A DNA stretch of 64,000 bases from Prorocentrum cordatum (GCA_963575745.1 CAUYUJ010004592.1:132501-196500); one strand, 5' to 3'; positions 21,615 through 33,120 are shown, counted from the first letter of the stretch. Numbers and translations are program-made. Notes: a model not told the origin generated them from the letters alone.

Positions 21615-21770
21615 CTATCGCCATTATCATCATCATCACCATCATCAACAACATTATCCTCAGCACCATCACCACCATCACCATCACCATCATCCAGCAT
21701 CCTCATCACCATCATCACCATACTCATCACCATCATCAGCAGCAGCAACATCATCAACATTATCGTCATG
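21341..21770. repeat. (CAT)n microsatellite with GATCAT variants
   Basis: 430 bp of CAT/ATC triplets with runs of ATGATCATGATCATG, which is itself palindromic. His-, Ile- or Asp-rich frames are artefacts. Confidence 0.95.
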
Positions 21771-22149
21771 ACACGCATCGTCCTCATATTCTCCTGTTTC
21801 TTACAGCGGCTCTCCCAAGCCTGGCGACACGAGGCGACACACGGTATGGCATCCCGCGCCTCCTCGAACAGTCGCAGCCAACATGCTGGGCTGGCACGGT
21901 GGCTGGACTGGCCGCAAGCAGGCGGATAGACTGCACCACACAGATTGCAAGACGCACAGATTCTCCTTTCTTAAAAGACAATACGCCCCCCCCACCGGCG
22001 TTATCACTCCCCCCGCGTCCGATGTAAATCACATATGATTCTGACCACATGTCCATCCTAAATATGAAATCGCAATGTCCCAGGCCAACTGGTATCTCCC
22101 CCCTGAGGTTCCCTTGTACAAAACGATACGCGGGGACATCTTTTGTTCT
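21771..22149. other. Unassigned, with one strong plus-strand acceptor
   Basis: TCTCCTGTTTCTTACAG at about 21,789-21,805 is followed 37 bases later by GGTATGG, a possible microexon on the plus strand. No longer coding sequence supports it. Confidence 0.35.
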
Positions 22150-22630
22150 AACATGAGAGTTTTTCGCGAATCTCTTGCAACAGAAAAAACGAAAAGCACA
22201 CGCGCGCGCCATCGCGCGCGCATGCCGAAATCCTCAAAAAACTCTCGGTGCCGGAAGGATTTCGCAATCGAGCTTCAAAAAAACATACCAAAACAGAAGG
22301 TTTCGCAACACTGATTTGCAAAAAAACTTCCGCGTGAGCTCTTGCGAAATCTTAAGAAAACCATAGGTTCCTTGAGATTTTCACAAAATGCTACCAAACG
22401 GGCTTCGCGCGCGCGCGCATGTCGAAATCTGTCGAACGCCCTTGCGCGTGTGCCGTCGCGAGAATCCTCTGCAAAAAACGGAACAAAGTGCAGACGCGCG
22501 CGTCGTCGCGCGCGTATGCCGAAAACCTTCAAAACCCATCGGTTTCGGAAGGATGTCAAAATCGTGTCCAAAAAAACGTACAAACACATTAGGTTTCGCA
22601 ACACGGATTTTCAACAAAAGCGTGCGCGCG
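22150..22630. repeat. Two diverged tandem copies of a ~295-bp unit rich in CGCGCG
   Basis: Each copy has CGCGCGCG(T/C) clusters, GTATGCCGAAA or CATGCCGAAA, CGGAAGGAT, CCAAAAAAAC and GTTTCGCAACAC. The CGCGCG blocks lie at 22,200-22,220, 22,405-22,415, 22,495-22,515 and 22,625-22,632. They are candidates for Z-DNA formation. Confidence 0.65.
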
Positions 22631-22639
22631 CGCTCTTGC

Positions 22640-23467
22640 GTCGTCGTCGTCGTCGCCGTCCTCCCTCCTCCCGCGTCGTCGCCGTCGTCGTCGCCTACGT
22701 CGTCCTCTGTCTTTCCTCGTTTTTTTTTTTTTTTGGTTGACACGCGAAGCTCATAGATAGACGGTGTGATGCCCGGCTCGCTGGGTAGCCAACAGGCCGT
22801 GGTCAAAAAAAAAAAGATCGCTACTCGCGCCGATTCGGCCTCAAGAGTTTCCCAGAGACCGAAAAAATGGAGAGACGCAAAAAACTTGGATCGCCAGCCC
22901 TCCACGGGGTCCTACAACTATTCCGAATTTGGCACGACGTACCCTGCATATCGGGAAGCGCCCCCCAACGTAACCTCGGGTCCGGTCCCAAAGCAATGGG
23001 CGAAATCTACCCGCAATGCCCCGGTCCACCACAGGGGACGTGTAGCCCCGCGATGTCCACCTTGCCAGGGCTTGGAGAAGGGAGAAGGAGGAAGAGGATG
23101 AGAATGAACGTGCGTCCAGGGGCTCGTGGACGGCCCCGACCCCCGCTCGGGGGCATCAGCCGTGAGGAAAGCAGGAAACCCAACCCCGGGAGGAGGAGGA
23201 GGAAAGGAGGGGGGAGGAGGAACGGAGGAAGAGGAAAGGAAGAGGAAGAGGAGGTTGGGTCCCGAACCCGCCCCAAAGCCAGAAGCCCCCAGGGGGCCAA
23301 GGGAGCCATTTTCCACGTGCGCAGCCTGCGACGGAAAACAAAACCACGATTCTGTCGTAACGGCGCCGGCGGCTGGCAATGCAACGTCGCTGTCGTGACG
23401 GCGCGTGGCGGCCGAAAAAAAAAACGAGGAATTGTCGCAACAGCACCCAGCGGTCGAGGAGGAGGGC
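22640..23467. other. Unassigned
   Basis: CGTCGT-rich at the start, then GC-rich unique-looking sequence with short GGA runs near 23,180-23,250. No supported gene. Confidence 0.45.
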
Positions 23468-24022
23468 GTGTCGTCGTCGTCGTCGTCGTCGTCGTCCTCT
23501 TTGGCGTCGTCGTGTTCGTCGTCGTCGTCCTCTTTGGCGTCGTGGTCGTTTCTGTCGTCGTTGTCGCCGTGGTCGTCCTTCCTCCTCCTCCCTCGTCGTC
23601 GTCGTCCCATTTCGTCGCCGTCATCGTCGTCGTTTTCCCTCCTCCCTCGTCGTTGTCGTCGTCGGCGTCGCCGTCCTCCCTCCTTCTTCGTCGTTCGCGT
23701 CGTCACCGTCCTCCCTCCTCCCTCGTCGTTGTCGTCGTTGTCCCCGCCGTCGTCCTCCCTCCTCCCTCGTCGTCGTCATCGTCTTCGTTGGCGGCGTCGT
23801 TGTCGTCGTCGTTGTCTTCGTCGTCGGCGTCGGCGTCGTCGGCGTCGTCGTCGTCGGCGTTGTCATCGTCGTCGTCGTCGGCGTCGTCGTCGTCGGCGTC
23901 GTCGTCGTCGTCGTTGTCGTCGTTGTCGTCGTCGCAGTCTTGGAGACGTCGTCGGTGTCGTCGTAATCGGTGTCGGCGGCGCCGTCGTCGTCGTCGTCGT
24001 TGTCGCTGTCGGCGTCGGTGTC
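23468..24022. repeat. (GTC)n microsatellite
   Basis: 555 bp dominated by GTC/CGT triplets with CCTCCCTC interruptions. Val/Ser/Arg-rich frames are artefacts. Confidence 0.92.
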
Positions 24023-24629
24023 GTGGCCAAGTGTCATGTGGTACATACCTTCACGGTCTTGTCTTAAGAGGTCTTGCGACCAAGTTGCGGGTGGGAGGGT
24101 GGGATGTTTGCACGAGCAGTGGAGAGGACAGCTTCAAGACGGTCAGAGTGGGTTGCAACTCATACATTGCACCACCCATATTGCACAATCTGTATTTCAC
24201 AACATAGATTGTACTAGATAGATGGCACCACACATGCTGCTTCGCCTCGATTGCACCACGCAGATATGTACTAACACACACTGTTTTGGGCCCTCGCCTG
24301 CTAACATTGAGCGTCCATCGCAACTGATCGCCTCTCCTCTGCGCAAGCATCGCGAATCCATTCTCTCTCCTCATCGGCCCCCAAGGAGGGGGGAACTCGA
24401 AGGGAACCGTGGGGCCCTACGCGTACCCCAAGATGGTTCCCGAGCAAGCCCCCAGGCCCCCAATAGCTTTAGGTCGGGCGTTTCCCCATACAGGCGGATC
24501 TTGGACGAACAATGTATTACTCCGACGGTAGGACCCCACATGAAAATCTGTGTAGCTTACCCTTTGCCCTTTCCTCCTCTTTGGCGGACGCCCTCTCCTC
24601 TCGCCCTCTGCACTGCCCTCTCTTCCTCA
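24023..24629. other. Unassigned, holding a TIR2 left half
   Basis: Several TTGCACCAC(C/G)CA words occur at 24,160-24,260. A TIR2 left terminus (TTTAGGTCGGGCGTTTCCCC, then CAGGCGGATCTTGGAC) lies at 24,469-24,510, with no right partner. Confidence 0.5.
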
Positions 24630-24716
24630 TTCTATTCCTCCTCCTCCTACTTCTCCTCCTCCTCCTCCTCCTCCTCCTCCTCCTCCTCCTCCTCCTCTCG
24701 CGCCACCTCCTCCTCG
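24630..24716. repeat. (TCC)n array
   Basis: Plus-strand CTC triplets, about 85 bp. Confidence 0.9.
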
Positions 24717-24954
24717 TCGTCGCCCTCCCCCATGCCCCATCCCTCCTCATCCTCCTGCTTCTTTTCCATGTGCACCTCCTGTTCCCCCTGGTCGCGGCAA
24801 GCAACTCGATCTTCCTCGGCGCCGTCGCCGCGTCGGCCAGCGCGCGCGTTTGCCGACGGCTAGATCGCGAAGCCGTCGGGGCAACCCTTCGGGCCAGGCC
24901 GTCGGGGCAACCTCGCAGGCCGCAGGGGCGCGGGGGCCAGCCGCTGGGACAACC

Positions 24955-25105
24955 TCGCGGGCCTCTATCGGGCGCGGCCAAACCGACCCCTAGCAAACCA
25001 TACCCTTGCGTAACGAGTTTTGCGCTTGGCTGCAGACTCGAGCAAAACGAATTGCCCGCGCGCGAAGCGCTCTCGGGGCACGACCGGCGCCGCCCCAAAG
25101 GAATT
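24955..25105 (+). repeat. Dispersed repeat DR9, copy 1 (3'-flank module)
   Basis: GCGGCCAAACCGACCCCTAG then CAAACCATACCCTTGCG corresponds, on the opposite strand, to the sequence directly after the PIF1-like stop codon at 29,150-29,210. Similarity continues about 100 bp further at lower identity. It may mark the 3' untranslated end of another, decayed gene copy. Confidence 0.55.
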
Positions 25106-25589
25106 CGCAAACAGAAGTCATGAAGTGCAGCAAGTGTGCCGCGCAGCTTCCTCGATCGAGTCGGAATGCGTGCTTGTTTGGCGGAGTTGGCGAAGGAGCA
25201 ATGGGAGCATCGCTGCCATTCTTGCGCGTGCGTCTACAATGTTTTCATATGCGGCACCATCGCATCTGAATCTTGGGGCGCGAGCGGCTTCGCAACTAGA
25301 GGAAACATATGACTGCCCGCTGACACTTTTCGGTGCTACTGTTGACTCGATCATCTTAACCACTCGCGTGCGTTTTGTGTTTGTCTCAGAATCAATGCTC
25401 GACAGTGGCCCCTCGCGGAAATTGCAGGGATTTGACAACAACTCGCCGTCGATTTCGGCTGACGCCTGGGGCCCCGCTTTCCTAGGTTACCGAGAATGTT
25501 AGGATATGCGGGGGGTGCCAGACGATTGATGCTGGCGGTCGGACTCCGGAGCTCGCGGTTTCCCTCGAGCGAGCTGGGCGAGGCCCCCC
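25106..25589. other. Unassigned
   Basis: Plus-strand frame 25,020-25,502 is open and not obviously repeat-driven, but no family, start or splice site supports it. Confidence 0.35.
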
Positions 25590-26180
25590 CCCCCCGAAGC
25601 CGCAACGAGGCTCCGAAAAAAGTCTTCTGAGGCCCCCAAAAGAGCTCCGAGAGGGCTCCAAGCCGACCCCCAGTGGACCCCAGGTCAAGGTGCACGGTGC
25701 ATCATGCAACCGCAATGGCATGGCGGGGGACGTTGTTGTTGAGCACGACGCCGCGCCGTGGGGCAAACGGCACTGCATGCCACATCGAGGAAAACCTTAC
25801 CCTCTTGCTTCAAGGGAGCACGCGGAAACAATACGACGTAAAAGTGCGCGTGCAAATGTCGCTTGCAGGAGCCTCCTTGGGACTCTCTCGGGGTTCTCTC
25901 GGGGCATCCTCGGGGCTTCAGGACAGCCCCAGCGCGGCCCAAGACGGCTCCAACAAGAGGGCACCGGCGTGGCCCACGCAACGGCCCAAACTCATGTTGC
26001 ACCATGCATCCTGATGCGGGCCCTCCAAACATGTATTTGGACCCCTTCTGACGGGTGCCCTCTGGGGCGTTCTCTGGGGCCTTCAATGGGTTCGAGGGGG
26101 CTGTGGGTGGGCCTCGGGGAGACCCCCAGAGGGGCTCCAGGAGGGCCCCGGATGGATCCCCAGATAGCCCAGAGCCAAAA
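25590..26180. repeat. GGGCCTCTTGG-family minisatellite, diverged
   Basis: Scattered GGCCCC, CTCTTGGGG and GAGGGCTCC words in both orientations around a less repetitive 25,690-25,860 core. Weaker than the 39-42 kb array. Confidence 0.5.
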
Positions 26181-26379
26181 AGCATTTTGAATATTGGATT
26201 TGGGCCCTCTTGGGGGGTAACTAGATTTTATTAAAGCCGTATTAGCGAGTTCTCGGCGACACGGGCCCCCTCCGGCTCCGGGCGGGTTTCAGGAAGCCCC
26301 AGAGAATGCCCCCACAGGGCATCAAGTGCACCCCGAGACATTCCTGAATCAGGATGCAGCGCGCGTCCTAACTTTGGAT

Positions 26380-26960
26380 TCTCTTGGGGTCCAGGCGGGG
26401 CTCTCCCGAGGTCCTCTTGTGGGCCTCACGGGGCCCACTTGGGGCCCCCGTGAGCCCTCAGGCAGGCTTCCAGAAATTGTTGGCGCTCCGCGTATCCCCG
26501 CCAGCCCGTCCAAAAAATCACCAGGCGACTTGCCCTGATCACCAGGAGGAGCGACGCGGGCGAAGGGATGAGCCAGGAGGGAGGGGCGATATACAATAGC
26601 AGTCGAAAGCGAGAGTGGTCATGGACAGCAGTGTTCATATACGCAAGTGGTCGTGCACAAGAGGCCCTCTTGGGCATCTCTTGGGCCCCCTTGTGGCCCT
26701 CGTGGGGCTCGCCGAGGGCCGTCTTGAGGCCCTCTAGGGGCCCTCTTGGGGCATTGCCCGGGCCCTCCAGGGCCTTCCAGTGCGATCCGGAGGGCTTCGA
26801 GCGGGCTCAAGACGGTTCCAAGAGAGCTTCAAAGTTTGTTAATATATTTGAAATTTGGAGGCCCTCCCGAGGCTCTCTTGGAGCCCTCTTGAGGCCCTCC
26901 GAGATTGCGTGGGAAGGCCTGGAGGGCCCCGAGAGGGCCCCCGACCCGGAAACCTCCGGG
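26380..26960. repeat. GGGCCTCTTGG-family minisatellite
   Basis: Dense at 26,380-26,470 and 26,650-26,950: GGGCCCACTTGGGGCCCC, GGCCCTCTTGGGC, GAGGCCCTC. A short unique stretch near 26,500-26,640 separates the two. Confidence 0.65.
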
Positions 26961-27150
26961 GGGGGGGGGTCGTCACGGTAGCCTCCGGTTTGGGCGCCCC
27001 CTCGCCACGGAAGCCTCCGGTTTAGGTTGCGCCCGGGGCCCCCCCGAACTCGTCGCGGAACCCTCCGGTTTAGGCACAAGTCGGGAAACAAGACAGACGG
27101 GCGGGGGTCCTGGGGGGGGTCGTCACGGAAGCCTCTGGTTTGGGGCGCGC
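26955..27150. repeat. Tandem repeat with GTCACGGAAGCCTCCGGTTT unit
   Basis: Four copies of (G/T)CACGGAAGCCTC(C/T)GGTTT(G/A)GG or close variants at about 26,973, 27,013, 27,053 and 27,122, with G-run spacers. Confidence 0.7.
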
Positions 27151-27359
27151 CCAAATGATGCCCTGCCGCGACGAGCTCCGGGTCCACACTTTCGAAATTT
27201 TCATTCGGGGATCCGCCCCGGGCGAGCCCCAAAAGACAGTCGCGCGGCCCCCGCAAGCCGCGCGAGTGCAGTTTGGGCCTCGCTGGGGGGCGGAGGGCAA
27301 GGATTTGTCGCAGGTGCCGCGGGAGTCCAGGCCGGCTGGTCTTCCCCGATCTTCTCCCT

Positions 27360-27830
27360 GTTACTCCGCCGCCGTCCTCTCCTCCTTCCTTGCTCCGTCG
27401 TGTCTCTCACTCCCTCGCCGCCCCCTCGCCGCTCTTCCCTTGCTCTTCGCTCTGGCCTCTCGCCATCTCCCTCTTTCCATTATGTCCCCTTCTCCGCTGT
27501 CCTCACAACATCCCCACCTTCTCTGTCTCTCCTCCTTGCCCTCTTTTCCTCCCCCCGCTTTCCTCGCTTTTCCTCGCCCCCATCCCTCCCTGGTGCGCCT
27601 TCCCTCCCATCCCTCCCCCCTCGCATTAGCTCCCCTCGCCCGCGCCGCCCTTGCCCTCGTTTCTCCTCTCCTTCCCTGCCTCCGGCATTCCTTCCCTCCC
27701 CCGCTCCCCCCGTATCTCTCCTACCTCCTCTGGCTCCCCTCCCACGCCCCCCTCCCTGTGTGCGTCTTTCGCCCTGTCTCCCTTCCCCCCCTTCTTCCCC
27801 CCCCCCTCCCCCCTCCCTCCCTTAGTTACC
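27360..27830. repeat. Polypyrimidine tract, 470 bp
   Basis: Almost pure C/T on the plus strand, without strict periodicity. It may form triplex (H-DNA). Pro/Ser/Leu-rich frames are artefacts. Confidence 0.8.
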
Positions 27831-29049
27831 TCGCCTGGCGACGCGCTGCGCAATGCACTCCGCCGCGAGGGCGAGCTGGGCCAGGGGTCGAGGAGGAGGG
27901 GGGCGGAGGAGGGGGAAGTTGAGAGAGGGTGGGGAGGGGGGGCGAACGGGGGCGGCAGGGGAGGGAAGGATATATAAAATATGTGGACGGGATATCAGGC
28001 GGAAATGGAGGGATGGGGGTTGCACGTGTGGTTTGTGCGGCATGTGCTGGCATGTTGCACCCAGGCATACTATTGGTTCCCAGTATTTGCAACTCATTGG
28101 CTCAATATGTGCAACGTACTGTGTTGCGTCTGTGGGGATGCGTGGCCAATGCCTTGAAACGTCCGCAGTCTTTCATGGGGCGCGTGAGCCTGGTCGCGCA
28201 GCACGCGCGTACTCATGCGCCTGGCTCGGCACCGGAGCCATACTTGCCAACGCAGACATGGGCGCTCTTTGATAGAGCCAAGCGTGGATCCTATGATATG
28301 TCTGTTTGTGCACTTTCGAGGCTCCTGAAATGTAGCGGGCACGCGCTGGCAAAACCCCTCCACAGGAGGACCGTCTCTTTGGGCCATCATTGGCTCGATT
28401 CGCCGTCCCTGCACGCGCATGCGCACGTCAGGGTGGGCGACGTTTCACTTGCTCGTCCATATACAAAAGGCGTGGTGTTCCTTTGTCAAGTTCCCGAAGT
28501 CGCGAAACGATTTATTGGTAATTCTGGTGTCGTGAGTGTGCCGATCACTTTTGAGAAATCGTTCAAGGTTTGCCAGGTATGTTGTAAGACTGTTCAAACC
28601 CTGGCGGTCGCACTTCACCGCGCGCAAAGCATGCGACTGCTTCGTTGGGATATGTTCGTTTTGGGGGTGGTTGCGTTTTTTTCCTAGCCGCCCAGGTTCA
28701 GTGCGCGTTTCGGCTCACCGACATCACGTGAGCTCTGATTCGCATTAAGAAAGAGTTGCGCTGCGCAGCGCAGGGCCGAGGCATGATATTTTGAATGATA
28801 AACGCCCGTGCCAGCGCAGACGCGTCGCTCTGGCCGGCCACCGTTGGTCACGCCATTCGAAAGCAGCGCGTGGATTTCATGCGCCGTTGACGTTCCCCGA
28901 TGACTGTCCTTGGGCCGTGCTCCTTATCTTGCGTCGTTCTTTCTGCCGGCCCGTCGTCGCGACTTCTGCCCGCGCTGGTGCTTTCGTTAATGTTCGTCCC
29001 CGAAGCGCTTGACTGGTGCAGTGGTTTCCAAAACGTCTCGATTTAGTTG
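27831..29049. other. Mostly unassigned; one 252-codon plus frame
   Basis: Plus frame 27,929-28,687 is open with a fairly normal composition toward its end (PEVAKRFIGNSGVVSVPITF, QSMRLLRWDMFVLG). I recognise no domain, the start lies in G-rich repeat, and no splice sites stand out. Third positions are not biased, so coding is doubtful. Confidence 0.25.
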
Positions 29050-29215
29050 TCTCTCCGCATGCCCCTGGGACCGCGACCCGGCCTTGCGAGAGCGACGCTC
29101 GCAGGAAGGATCTCATTCGCTCCCTGTGTTTGCGCACTTCCGCCTTCTTTGAAAAAAGGGCATGGTTTGGTGGGGGTCGGTCTGGCCGCCCCTGACTCTA
29201 GGCGCCCGCCGCGGC
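29050..29215. repeat. DR9, copy 2, downstream flank of the PIF1-like gene
   Basis: Read on the minus strand it begins just after the helicase stop: GGCGGCCAGACCGACCCCCA, then CCAAACCATGCCC. The 24,955 copy has the same order in the opposite orientation. Probably a conserved 3' untranslated module. Confidence 0.55.
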
Positions 29216-29217
29216 GC

Positions 29218-30540
29218 TCACGCGGGCGGCGGCGCGAAGCCCAGCTCTGCCGCGAGCTGCTCCGTCTCAGCCCTGGAATCCACCGCTCTCCTGTCGAACT
29301 CCTGGAGCGCCTTCCGCAGTGGCGCCGGCGGCCCGCGCCCCGGGAACTCTCGCGCGGGCGGCCGCAGGATCAGCATGTTCCGCATGCGCGTGGCGCGGGG
29401 GAACATGACGTAGAGGTGCAGCCACCGCATCTCGTCCGACATGCCCACGCGGCCAGCGTCCTCATCCCTGGCGCAGTCGATGGTGGCGCCCTTGCGCAGC
29501 GTCTGGCCCTGCGCCAGCGTGGAGGCCAGGTAGGACGCATGCGTCAGGGTGAACCCCGAGCGGCGCACAGTGTGCGCCCCCGAGCTTTGCCGCGTGAGCT
29601 CCTGCTCGCTGGGCCTGAACATGAGCAAGCTCCTCGCCCACGCTTCGGCCTCGCCGTCGTCGGCAGCGCCATCGGCGCCCTGCAGCAGCACCTCGGCGAC
29701 CTCCTTGTAGATCGGGGACTCCTGGAAGCCGTGCACCTGCAGCCAAATTCCCTGCGGTAGGAAGCGGGGGCGGAAGGGCTGGCCCGGCGCGCACTCCTCG
29801 TAGTTCCGCTCGTCGTCTGCGTGAAGCTCGAAGGGCACGATGGTGGCCCGTTGCTCCTGCACGAACCCCAGCTTCTTCCCCAGCTCCTCCTGCGCGGCCG
29901 TGAACCGGACCTCCATGCCGACGTGTGCCGGCAAGACGCCGTGGATGTCTCCCGTCTTGTGCATGTTCGGGGCGTTCAGGAGGCGCCGGCCTGCGTCTGG
30001 GTCGCCTTGAATCGCGCCGCAGTCGTCTACGGCCTGCAGGAGAACGAGGGGGCGCCGAGGCGCCGCGCGTCGCGACGAGCGCGCGTGTTGATCCACCTCG
30101 CCAGCGTCTCCCAATAGATGCCCATGCCGTAGCCGAGCCGGAAATTATCGCGCTGGTGCCGTGGGTCCAGGACGCCGTGGTTGTCCGAGGCCAACGTCTT
30201 CTCCCAGGCAGACCTGACTTCTGGTGGGAAGCGCTTGCCCTCGCGCGTGCAGCCCAAGAACGCGATCAGAGGGTCCCCCGGCTCGAAGCGCTTTGTGCCC
30301 TTCAGCTCGAAAGCGCAAGGGATCTGAGAGAAGACCCTGATGGCGTGCTGGATCTCCACCGTCGGCGACTCCGCGTACTTGTACGACCCTTTTCCGTCGT
30401 CCAGGCGCTCGTTCACGTCCGTCAGGAGCCCGATGCTGCCGGTGGGCTTCAACTGCAGGAAATCGCCGAGGTGCAGCGCGATGGGGGCGCGCCCGAACTG
30501 GTGGCGCGGCCGCTTGTAGCCGTCATCGTCGGCTCCTCGT
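29218..30540 (-). pseudogene. PIF1-like DNA helicase, 3' part with one frameshift
   Basis: PIF1-family helicases are 5'-3' superfamily 1B DNA unwinding enzymes. The upstream frame (from about 30,540) reads LHLGDFLQLKPTG, which fits helicase motif III, then SPTVEIQHAIRVFSQIP and FELKGTKRF. At 30,048-30,052 a run of five bases breaks the frame; one more base would keep it. The second frame reads PLVLLQAVDDCGAI, GIWLQVHGF, LTHASYLASTLAQGQTLRKG (motif V region) and LHLYVMFPRAT (motif VI region). It stops naturally at 29,218. The Walker A half is absent; upstream lies tandem repeat. It resembles the expanded dinoflagellate PIF1-like family. The indel may be mutation or a homopolymer sequencing error. 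Confidence 0.8.
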
Positions 30541-30889
30541 CGTCGTCATCGTCAGCTCCTCAGCCCCCCTCTCGGACGCCGCGGCCGTGGGGCGGCGGAG
30601 CCTCTCGGACCCTCACGCTGTCGCATGACTACAACAAGTTCGCCGACGACCAGCTCGGACGATGCTACCCGGACTTATCAATCGCCCTTTCGGGCACGCA
30701 AGCCCATGACAACAACAATTTTGCCCGCGACCAGTTCAGACAGACGAGACTCCCGGTTGGTAACTCCCCGGTATTCAGGCCGCAGGAGCGAGTTCTAAAA
30801 TCCGTCCTCGGACCTCCAACTGACGACAGGAGACGGTCCTCTGACGGGGCTACCCGCACCGCCCACAGACAAAGTTCCCCCTTGATGCT
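30541..30889. other. Unassigned border between the helicase and a satellite
   Basis: Begins with CGTCGTCGTCATCG repeats, then sequence sharing CAGGCCGCAGGAGC with the satellite that follows. No Walker A coding sequence seen. Confidence 0.5.
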
Positions 30890-31958
30890 TACCCCGTGTT
30901 CAGGCCGCAGGAGCTGAGGAGCCCAAAAAGCTCGCTCGGATGACCCGCTCGGGTTCGAACATGAAGTGCGTGCCCCATAGGGAGGGGGCTCCCGCCTGAG
31001 ACTTCCTCGCAATTCACTCACAGACGAGGCTCCCGCTCGAGACATTCTTCATATTCAAGCCTCAATAGCCCAAAAGTGACGACGGTTACAGGGTTCCGAT
31101 GACCCGCTCGGATTAGTTACATGACCGGCGGGCCCCATAAGGAGGGCGCTCCAGCCTGAGACGTCCTCGCACTTCACTCAGAGACGAGGCTCCCGCCTGA
31201 TACTTCCTCCATACTCAGGCCTCAAGAGCCCAAAAGTGACGACTAATAACATGATCTGCGGGCCCCATAGGGAGGGGGTTCCAGCCTGAGACTTCCTCGC
31301 AAGTCACCCACAGACGAGGCTCCCAACTGATACTTCCTGCATATTCAAATCTCAGAGGCCCAAAAGTGACGACAGTTACAGGGTTCCGATGACCCGCTCG
31401 GATTAATAACGCGATCTGCGGGCCCCATAGGGAGGGGGTTCCCGCCTGAGACTTCCTCGCAATTCACTCAGAGGCTCCCGCCTGATACTTCCTTCATATT
31501 CAAGCCTCAAGAGCCCAAAAGTGACGACAGTTACAAGGTTCCGATGACCCGCTCGGATTAATAACATGATCGGCGGGCCCCATAAGGAGGGGGTTCCAGC
31601 CTGAGACTTCCTCGCACTTCACTCAGAGACGAGGCTCCCGCCTGATACTTCCTCCATATTCAGGCCTCAAGAGCCTAAAAGTGACGACGGTTACAAGGTT
31701 CCGATGACCCGCTCGGATTAATAACATGATCTGCGGGCCCCATAGGGAGGGGTCTCCTGTCTGAGACTTCCTCGCAATTCACTCACAGACGAGGCTCCCG
31801 CCTGATACTTCCTGCATATTCAAGCCTCAGAGGCCCAAAAGTGACGACAGTTACAGGGTTCCGATGACCCGCTCGGATTAGTAACATGATCTGCGGGCCC
31901 CATAGGGAGGGGGCTCCCGCCTGAGACTTCCTCGCATTCACTCAGAGGCTCCCGCCTG
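30890..31958. repeat. ~155-160 bp satellite array
   Basis: ATGACCCGCTCGGATTA recurs near 30,941, 31,098, 31,390, 31,544, 31,704 and 31,864, giving periods of 154-160 bp. One unit near 31,240 lacks this block. Each unit also has GGGCCCCATA(G/A)GGAGGG, GAGACTTCCTCGCA, GACGAGGCTCCCGCCTGATA and CCCAAAAGTGACGAC. Plus-strand frames are short. Confidence 0.92.
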
Positions 31959-32395
31959 ATGACGAAGTGATGAGTGAGCGAATGATGATGATGAGTGTGT
32001 GATGAATGAGTGCTGATGGTGCTGATGATGAGGATGATGAGGATGATGATGAGGATGATGATGAGGATGATGATGATGATGATGATGGCCACTGAGTGTG
32101 TGATCGAGGGATTATGATGGAGATGGTGACGATGATGTTGAGAGTGGCGGCGGTCCTACCGTCGGAGGACCACTGGTTCCGAAGGCTACTGAGGATGAGT
32201 GAGTAATTGAGTGAGTGACTGGGTGATCGAGTGGTGATGATGGTGACGATGATGATGAGGATGATGATGATGACTAGTGATGACGGTGATGGTGGTTGAT
32301 GGTGATGATGATGATGGTAATGATGATGAGTGTGTGCGTGTGATGACGATGATGGTGGTTGATGGTGATGATGATGGCGATGATGGTGAGTGAGA
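31959..32395. repeat. (GAT)n microsatellite
   Basis: GATGAT triplets with GTGATGGTG variants, 435 bp, starting directly at the end of the 160-bp satellite. Confidence 0.9.
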
Positions 32396-32439
32396 GAGAG
32401 AGGAAAGGGTGTGTGTGAGATCCTGCGCGGCGTGTGCAG

Positions 32440-32566
32440 AGAAAACAAGAATCCCACTTTGGATGTGGGGAAAAATGCCCAACAAATATCCAAACATATT
32501 CAACACATCGTACCCATATTATTTTTAACTATTTTTGAATGTTCCTCCTATAGAGGGACAGGCCCG
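32440..32566. mobile_element. TIR2 right half (copy e)
   Basis: AT-rich CCAAACATATTCAACACATC and ACTATTTTTGAATGTTCCTC lead to TATAGAGGGACAGGCCCG. The left terminus is absent, replaced by the (GAT)n border. Confidence 0.7.
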
Positions 32567-33120
32567 GGTCGCCAGAAGATCCCGAGGGGCCTCATCAAGA
32601 GGCCTCCCAAGAGGCCTTCCAAGAGGGCCTTCCAAGAGACTCCGACAGGCCTCCTAGAAAACGATCGTCAATGACCCAAGCACTGTGGCGGGATGGGCCG
32701 AAGGCCACTAAATGACCTGATGGGTATCATGCAATACCCGCGGTTCCCAAACTGTTCAACAATCATTCCGGGGCCGCGGCGGCCAGTCTTGCGAATGTCA
32801 ACCGTCACGCAACAATCTGTACTTCTCAAACTAATGCGCGCTGTACGGAAATCAGGCATCTGACACTGAGTCTGCGGCGGCCATGTGCGACATGGTAAAG
32901 ACGGCGACGACGAGGATTGCGACGCACACAAATCAGATGTGTTTTTGTTCATGGAGCGGTGGCAACAGAACGGTTGTATGTCATGTGATCCGAGATTGAG
33001 CTGAGGTGCCGCGCTAAGAAGCAAACAGCGACTAAAGAGGTTGTCTCTTCGACTCAGTTGCCACACGCCAAGTCGCAGGAAGTTGTCTCGTCGACAAAGC
33101 TGCCACACGCCTGGTCGCAT
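32567..33120. other. Unassigned, with short tandem duplication
   Basis: 32,578-32,660 has CCAAGAGG(C/G)CCTTCC words of the GGGCCTCTTGG family. 33,050-33,118 is a 37-bp direct duplication (TTGCCACACGCCAAGTCGCA / CTGCCACACGCCTGGTCGCA). It may be the 3' flank of the exon at 33,121. Confidence 0.5.

Noticed and set aside
21789-21842. Plus-strand 37-nt microexon after TTTCTTACAG
   Set aside because: The splice signals are good but no neighbouring coding sequence on the plus strand supports a gene.
23468-24022. Membrane-like Val-rich protein over (GTC)n
   Set aside because: Triplet-repeat artefact.
27929-28687. 252-codon plus-strand frame as a gene
   Set aside because: The start lies in G-rich repeat, codon third positions are unbiased, and no domain is visible. 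Kept only as an unassigned note.
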